From: Planctomycetaceae bacterium
GTDB lineage: Bacteria; Planctomycetota; Planctomycetia; Pirellulales; Lacipirellulaceae
Length of the DNA stretch: 9,206 nt
Assembly: GCA_002713555.1 (NCBI GenBank)
Contig: PATG01000026.1
Location: 6,789-15,994, forward strand
Reading direction: 5' to 3'
Shown: piece after piece, positions 5,497-9,206 of the stretch
Numbering within the stretch: position 1 is the first letter of the stretch
How the letters are laid out: each line of letters begins with the position of its first letter
Translations under genes and position numbers: made by a program
Notes under the pieces: generated by a model
Databases searched by the model: none
What the model saw: only the letters and a program-made list of their open reading frames with translations
Told to the model about the DNA's origin: nothing

Positions 5497-7355
5497 GTGC
5501 ATTCCGCACACCTCTCCGCGAAGCCATGGAGCGTAGCCGGCGTTTTTTGGGCGATTCACAACCTTCCGATTCGGGACCTAAGGGAGAGAGTACCTTACTA
5601 GACCACATCTCCATTAGAGAACGAATTCGCGCAGAGGCGCGGTTTGCAAAGCGCCATGATTTACCCGTCGACGGGCCTTCTCCGTTGGAACGTCTCGGCA
5701 TCCTAAGTGGTGATGATACAGGTTATGCAGAGATGGTTCAATCTCGTTTGGAAGACATGAGGGGTAAGATTCTGCAGGACAGTCCGTTGAACCTCAAAGG
5801 CGAGCCCTCTCGGCTCCCAGCCGATATTCCACGCTGGGTAGTCGGTCAAGATGATTCAAACCCAAGTGATCCTGTGGTGCCCATTTGGCGTGAAGTTCTT
5901 AATCAACATCGGGGTCTAAACCCTGGCGAACCAATCACTGGTGCTGACCTGGGTTCCCCTCAGATTGTAGAACCCGGGCCGGCACCAGCATCACTTGAAT
6001 TTGCAGGACATTGGCCCCCATACTTGCCTGAACGCACAGGGTTTGATTTTGGAACATGGCAACAAGGCCCCTCAAACAGAATTGCAACTCAGGCCGCAAG
6101 TGAGGTCATTGATTATCCTGCACGTCGCCTGAATCCTTTGCTGATTCATGGTTCGGCTGGAACTGGTAAGAGTCACCTATTATGGGCGATTGGCGAATCT
6201 CTACACAATGGAATTCCCGATCGAGATGTGCGCTTGGTAACAGCAGAAACATTTCCAGAATATCTCCCGGATGGTTGGGATGACTTGCTTCTTTATGCCA
6301 GTACATTGCTCATCGATGATACGGATCGCATTCTGATGCGTCCATCAGGCCCAGCAAATCTGGCCAATGTGATTGGTTGGGCGATTGACATCGGCGCTCA
6401 GGTAATTCTTACTTCTTCGAGACGTTTGGCAGCTGATTCATTGCCCATGGGCCGTCTCCGACAAGCAGTATCCTCTGGCGTACATGTCGAGCTAGGGTCA
6501 CCTTCTGAGGCCACCATGCTGCTTCTTCTTAGACGCAATACTCTGTCTCGTGGTGTATCATTAACCGACCCGCAGTTGCAAGTCATTGTCAGTCGCAGTC
6601 GAGGCCAATGGAGTCGGGCAAAAGCAGATTTTGAAACCGTTTGCTTGGCACTTGAATCCGGTGCTTTGTTGGTGGGTGCAGTCGATATTCGAGAGTTGCT
6701 TTCCGGCGAAGCACCAACCATCGTTGAATCTACCGAAGAGGATGGAATGGATGTAGAAGCCAAGGGTGCCCAAATCGTTTCTGAGGTATTGGATTCAGTT
6801 CTTCCTGAGACTGCGGAAAATCGTGCAGAAATCATCAGCGAGCGCATTCAACTTACGGATAACTACGTTCCACCTGAACTCCATTCTCCTTCTTCTACCG
6901 ATGCGATTGAATCTTTGACGTCTGATACCTTACGCGGGCATCTGCGAGAGATTGCAGAGCGCGGCACTAGAGTGGTGAATCGACCTGAAATTCCAGTAGG
7001 CCAAAACATCGATGCACTGACGGATTCAGCCTTAGGTCGTTTAGAGAAAATCATCCATGAGCATCGATTTGAATTGCGGGAGTTGAATCGAGAAATCCAC
7101 CACATATCTCGAAAGGTTGACACAGCATCTTCAGATCAATTGGTGTCGTTTACCGATCGAATGTTGGCGATTGAAAACCATCTTGATAAATTGCAGGAAT
7201 TGAGTGCTGGTGAATATGCCCCAGAGATTGAAGATTTCAATCCAGGAGACCTTCTGGAAGCTCGTAAACATCCGGTCTTGATTCCTGAGGACAATGAACC
7301 TCCCAAGGCGATACTATGGCCACTCAAGCGACGAGTATTGTTGCCAGTGGACTAG
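5493..7355 (+). CDS. DnaA/Hda-like AAA+ ATPase with coiled-coil C-terminus and no DnaA DNA-binding domain
   Basis: A 620-residue protein. Residues about 183-400 align with the DnaA/Hda AAA+ core. They open with FDFGTW then GPSNRIATQAA (192-202), like the DnaA phrase GPSNRxAxAAA, followed by NPLLIHGSAGTGKSHLLWAIGE (214-235), with Walker A GSAGTGKS (220-227, Lys226). Walker B is TLLIDDTDRI (271-280, Asp275-Asp276), sensor 1 is in QVILTSSRR (303-311), an Arg-finger candidate lies in GRLRQAVSSG (320-329, Arg321 or Arg323), and sensor 2 lies near GQWSRAKADFE (371-381, Arg375). The N-terminal 180 residues are unrecognised and partly disordered. After the core there is an acidic linker, then a predicted coiled coil (about 505-570) and a short tail ending in basic and hydrophobic residues. 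The DnaA domain IV helix-turn-helix signature is absent. An ATP-driven remodelling or switching role with the DUF835 partner is likely; replication initiation is not supported, as archaea use Orc1/Cdc6. The stop overlaps the convergent gene's stop. Confidence 0.87.
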   Translation: MSAFRTPLREAMERSRRFLGDSQPSDSGPKGESTLLDHISIRERIRAEARFAKRHDLPVDGPSPLERLGILSGDDTGYAEMVQSRLEDMRGKILQDSPLNLKGEPSRLPADIPRWVVGQDDSNPSDPVVPIWREVLNQHRGLNPGEPITGADLGSPQIVEPGPAPASLEFAGHWPPYLPERTGFDFGTWQQGPSNRIATQAASEVIDYPARRLNPLLIHGSAGTGKSHLLWAIGESLHNGIPDRDVRLVTAETFPEYLPDGWDDLLLYASTLLIDDTDRILMRPSGPANLANVIGWAIDIGAQVILTSSRRLAADSLPMGRLRQAVSSGVHVELGSPSEATMLLLLRRNTLSRGVSLTDPQLQVIVSRSRGQWSRAKADFETVCLALESGALLVGAVDIRELLSGEAPTIVESTEEDGMDVEAKGAQIVSEVLDSVLPETAENRAEIISERIQLTDNYVPPELHSPSSTDAIESLTSDTLRGHLREIAERGTRVVNRPEIPVGQNIDALTDSALGRLEKIIHEHRFELRELNREIHHISRKVDTASSDQLVSFTDRMLAIENHLDKLQELSAGEYAPEIEDFNPGDLLEARKHPVLIPEDNEPPKAILWPLKRRVLLPVD

Positions 7356-8014
7356 GCGCCAGATTGTGGTGGTTCCCACGGTTGATCAGACTGCAACGGT
7401 GGTTGATAAGACACTTCTTGGTTCATCACAACAGGTTGCCCCGGGGTATAATTTGCCGGTTGTGCAGCAAAACTAACCTGACCACCACCTTGAGGCATGA
7501 CAAGAATTTGTGCAGGTGCATTGTCCTTCATCACAAGGGCCATAATTAGGCCTACAATGAGTACAATTGCAGAACAGCATCCGCACCAGAATCCGCCGAC
7601 AATTCCCATGAGTCCGCCTGTGCTGATTTCAAATTCAGTGACTAGTACCTCGCCTTCACCTGAGAATTCTACTCGGTATACTCCATTGTTCTCGACAGAT
7701 AGATCTCCAATGTATGTGTATCCAACACGTGTATTGTGCTCTTGGCATGAGAAATCTTCACTGCATGGAATAAATCGGTTGTAACTGTTGCCTCCAACAA
7801 TTTCAGCGGAGACGTTGCTACCTTCCTCAACATAGACAAAGTAAATTGACAAATAATTCAATTCAGCTTCCCATTCTGTAGGTGCATCTCCTGTGAAAAT
7901 CTGCTCTTCTGGAGAGTCAAGGTCGATTGAACCAAACCCAGCAACCATCGCAATGATACTCCCTACCAACATCAAGGCTCCTACAATCAAGGTCACTTTT
8001 GGCGCGGTTCGCAT
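7352..8014 (-). CDS. Membrane-anchored protein with extracytoplasmic domain and Pro/Gln-rich tail, unknown function
   Basis: A 220-residue protein of unrecognised family. Helix 1 (about 7-27, uncleaved signal-anchor type) is followed by a domain of about 105 residues that looks beta-rich. Its Cys84 and Cys90 are spaced to form a disulfide, and it ends in VYRVEFSGEGEVLVTEFEIS (112-131). Helix 2 spans about 134-162 and contains a Cys cluster (WCGCC, 143-147). A tail follows (163-220) rich in Pro, Gln and Gly (QPANYTPGQPVV, SYQPPLQSDQPWEPP). With the tail inside, the middle domain would face outward. The ATG at 8014-8012 is the only start, because a TAG closes the frame four codons upstream. The gene starts 38 bp after the YkgJ-family gene and is probably cotranscribed with it. 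Its TAG stop and that of the DnaA-like gene share the four bases CTAG. Confidence 0.8.
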   Translation of the reverse strand: MRTAPKVTLIVGALMLVGSIIAMVAGFGSIDLDSPEEQIFTGDAPTEWEAELNYLSIYFVYVEEGSNVSAEIVGGNSYNRFIPCSEDFSCQEHNTRVGYTYIGDLSVENNGVYRVEFSGEGEVLVTEFEISTGGLMGIVGGFWCGCCSAIVLIVGLIMALVMKDNAPAQILVMPQGGGQVSFAAQPANYTPGQPVVMNQEVSYQPPLQSDQPWEPPQSGA

Positions 8015-8052
8015 GGCACTGCCTAGACTTGCAGGTATTAGGCCATTTCCAT

Positions 8053-8514
8053 TCAGTCTGACCAGATTCTGAATCCCTTCTCAGCCATCCGATCCTTGTC
8101 CAAGTGTCCTTGGATGACGGGCAATGAGATGACATTGGCTTCTGGCTGTCGCAATCCTGGACACAATTGAACCGTTTTGTGCCAAGCTCGATTTGAAACT
8201 AAATTTTCATTCCACCATGGGAAGGCTGAACACTGGTCTGGTTTGGCTTGATACACGCGACAGGTTTTGTCGTCATTGAGATAAATACAGATGCCATCTT
8301 CATCTCTAGAACGAAGGATGTAACGCCCATTTCGGCTTCGAGTACAGTCTCGTTCCAACCATGCTTCGACTTCCATTTCGTGATGATTTGCCAATCGTTC
8401 AGCATCATGTTTTGCTAGAAAAACAACGCCGCCTGGTTGGTCACAGCATTTACCACAATCCGGCTGGCATTCAAAACGGACACCCTCAGAATACCAAGGT
8501 TCTCGAGTGCCCAT
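8053..8514 (-). CDS. YkgJ-type (CxxxCxxCC) zinc/iron-chelating domain protein
   Basis: A 153-residue soluble protein matching the YkgJ/UPF0153 cysteine-cluster family. Signatures are F-E-C-Q-P-D-C-G-K-C-C (14-24; Cys16, Cys20, Cys23, Cys24), GRYIL (63-67), CIYLNDDKTCRVYQAKPDQCSAFPWW (76-101; Cys76, Cys85, Cys95) and CPG (118-120). The family's conserved cysteines are thought to bind an iron-sulfur cluster or zinc; its cellular role is not settled. Here the first motif is CxxxCxxCC and all expected downstream cysteines are present, so the protein appears intact. The ATG at 8514-8512, preceded by GGGGA about four bases upstream, is chosen over a TTG at 8565 that would extend the protein through the promoter palindrome. 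It is divergent from citrate synthase and leads a probable two-gene unit with the membrane protein downstream. Confidence 0.88.
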   Translation of the reverse strand: MGTREPWYSEGVRFECQPDCGKCCDQPGGVVFLAKHDAERLANHHEMEVEAWLERDCTRSRNGRYILRSRDEDGICIYLNDDKTCRVYQAKPDQCSAFPWWNENLVSNRAWHKTVQLCPGLRQPEANVISLPVIQGHLDKDRMAEKGFRIWSD

Positions 8515-8548
8515 GATTCCCCGACTTACGGTTTGGTTTTGAGATTCT

Positions 8549-8563
8549 GGGTGTAATACACCC
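8549..8563. promoter_or_regulatory. Perfect palindrome, candidate operator between the YkgJ gene and citrate synthase
   Basis: GGGTGTA-A-TACACCC is a perfect inverted repeat with 7-base arms and one central base. It lies in the 100-bp divergent promoter region, just upstream of the TATA-like element for citrate synthase and about where transcription toward the YkgJ gene would begin. The symmetry suits a dimeric helix-turn-helix regulator; the regulator itself is unknown. Confidence 0.55.
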
Positions 8564-8573
8564 AACCCTTGCC

Positions 8574-8581
8574 CTTATACC
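8574..8581. promoter_or_regulatory. TATA-like element in the divergent citrate synthase / YkgJ promoter
   Basis: CTTATACC on the plus strand (GGTATAAG on the minus strand) is the only TATA-like sequence in this gap. For citrate synthase it would place the start of transcription near 8600-8604, giving a leader of about 12-15 bases. For the minus-strand gene it would place it near the palindrome at 8549-8563. It may serve one or both directions. Confidence 0.45.
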
Positions 8582-8603
8582 AAACGCGCCTTTCGCACGG
8601 GCC

Positions 8604-8609
8604 GAGGAG
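8604..8609 (+). promoter_or_regulatory. Ribosome binding site of citrate synthase
   Basis: GAGGAG ends five bases before the ATG at 8615 and supports that start. Confidence 0.65.
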
Positions 8610-8614
8610 TCTGC

Positions 8615-9206
8615 ATGAGCGACGAAAATGGCAAGGAAGTACTCTTTGAAGTCACAAAGGACCACCTTGACACAGGTCTACGTGGGATTCCTGTCGGAAC
8701 CTGCAGAACTTCATTCGTCGACCCGAAGAAGGGCGTGCACTACTGTGGATACCCGGTTGGTGATCTCGCCGAGATGAGTCCTGAAGATGTCATTTTCCTT
8801 CTTTTTGAGAAACGGTTACCCAACCGACAGGAATCTCAGGATTTCCGACACGAGTTGGTTCAGAGGGCCGAGCGTCTGCCGACCGGTGCATTGCGTGTAT
8901 TGGAATCTCTAACGCCTGGATCAGGGCACCCAATGGATTGGTTGAGTATCGGAATTCAGTCTCTGGGTGTTGCCGAGACCACTGGCGATATTCGTGCGGA
9001 CGGACTCAATCTAATTTCAAGAATGCCGGAACTCATGGCAACCATTTTCCGTCTACGTGGCGGTCGTGGACTTCCAGAAGTGGCCAGCGAGCCTCAGCGC
9101 GGTATGGTGGAGAATTTTGTTCACTTGTTGGGTCTAGAAGGTACAGATGCAGATCGTATGATTCGAACATTACGCGTATTCCTCGTGCTTCACATGGACC
9201 ATGGTG
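8615..9206 (+). CDS. gltA: Citrate synthase, N-terminal half (3' end outside window)
   Basis: The frame from the ATG at 8615 stays open to the window edge, giving 197 residues. Citrate synthase condenses acetyl-CoA with oxaloacetate to citrate in the cytoplasm, the entry step of the TCA cycle. Family features are LDTGLRGIPVGTCRTSFVDP (18-37), HYCGYPVGDLAE (42-53), the LLFEKRLP stretch (62-69) that aligns with the usual LxxGELP, GHPMDWLS (104-111) with His105 matching the oxaloacetate-binding His of the HPM motif, and LHMDHG (192-197) with His196 matching the first catalytic His (HADHE in bacteria, HSDHEGG in mitochondria). The second catalytic His and the Asp lie beyond the window. The HMDHG form is closer to the mitochondrial-style HSDHEGG than to the usual bacterial motif. 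2-methylcitrate synthase cannot be ruled out. The gene is monocistronic at its 5' end, with its own TATA-like element and ribosome site. Confidence 0.88.
   Translation, partial: MSDENGKEVLFEVTKDHLDTGLRGIPVGTCRTSFVDPKKGVHYCGYPVGDLAEMSPEDVIFLLFEKRLPNRQESQDFRHELVQRAERLPTGALRVLESLTPGSGHPMDWLSIGIQSLGVAETTGDIRADGLNLISRMPELMATIFRLRGGRGLPEVASEPQRGMVENFVHLLGLEGTDADRMIRTLRVFLVLHMDHG

Noticed and set aside
6398..6847. Minus-strand open frame of 149 codons inside the DnaA-like gene
   Set aside because: It is Ser/Thr/Arg-rich with no family, antisense to the AAA+ core; a shadow of the real gene.
8515..8565. TTG-started extension of the YkgJ-type protein
   Set aside because: It reads through the perfect palindrome in the promoter region and adds residues with no family match.

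Overview
The window is a gene-dense stretch, roughly 97% coding, with no RNA genes, insertion sequences, CRISPR arrays or gene-free stretches over 300 bases. It most resembles a mesophilic archaeon of the Thermoplasmatota, probably marine group II (Poseidoniales). Pointers are a DUF835 protein (a mainly archaeal family), a GGTGA-type ribosome binding site, a TATA-like element with a short leader before citrate synthase, acidic proteins, intermediate GC content and very tight packing. This assignment is inference; no rRNA or universal marker is present.

Layout: (1) 1-339, minus strand: N-terminal part of a PqqB-like metallo-beta-lactamase-fold protein running off the left edge. (2) 397-1578, plus: an alpha-oxoamine synthase, best called glycine C-acetyltransferase (Kbl), divergent from gene 1 across 57 bp. 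(3) 3362-1579, minus: three genes in order DUF309 protein, two-helix membrane protein, four-helix membrane protein. The last stop codon abuts the kbl stop. (4) 3496-7355, plus: two large, translationally coupled genes (ATGA overlap). The first encodes a 666-residue protein with an N-terminal PATAN/DUF4388-like segment, a DUF835 domain and a tail with four AASRAR-type repeats. The second encodes a 620-residue AAA+ ATPase clearly related to DnaA/Hda but lacking the DnaA DNA-binding domain. (5) 8514-7352, minus: a CxxxCxxCC (YkgJ-type) metal-binding protein followed by a membrane-anchored protein with an extracytoplasmic domain. The latter shares a CTAG with the ATPase gene, so the two TAG stops overlap. 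(6) 8615 to the right edge, plus: N-terminal half of citrate synthase, divergent from the YkgJ gene across 100 bp containing a perfect 7-1-7 palindrome and a TATA-like element.

Kbl (glycine + acetyl-CoA <-> 2-amino-3-oxobutyrate + CoA) and citrate synthase are central-metabolism genes with no visible operon link. The most unusual content is the DUF835 / DnaA-like pair, a good candidate for an undescribed two-component assembly. Its leader DNA carries a strong GC hairpin and two mutually exclusive small hairpins, the second reaching into the ribosome binding site. Several real genes use starts internal to longer open frames, and the two edge genes are partial.
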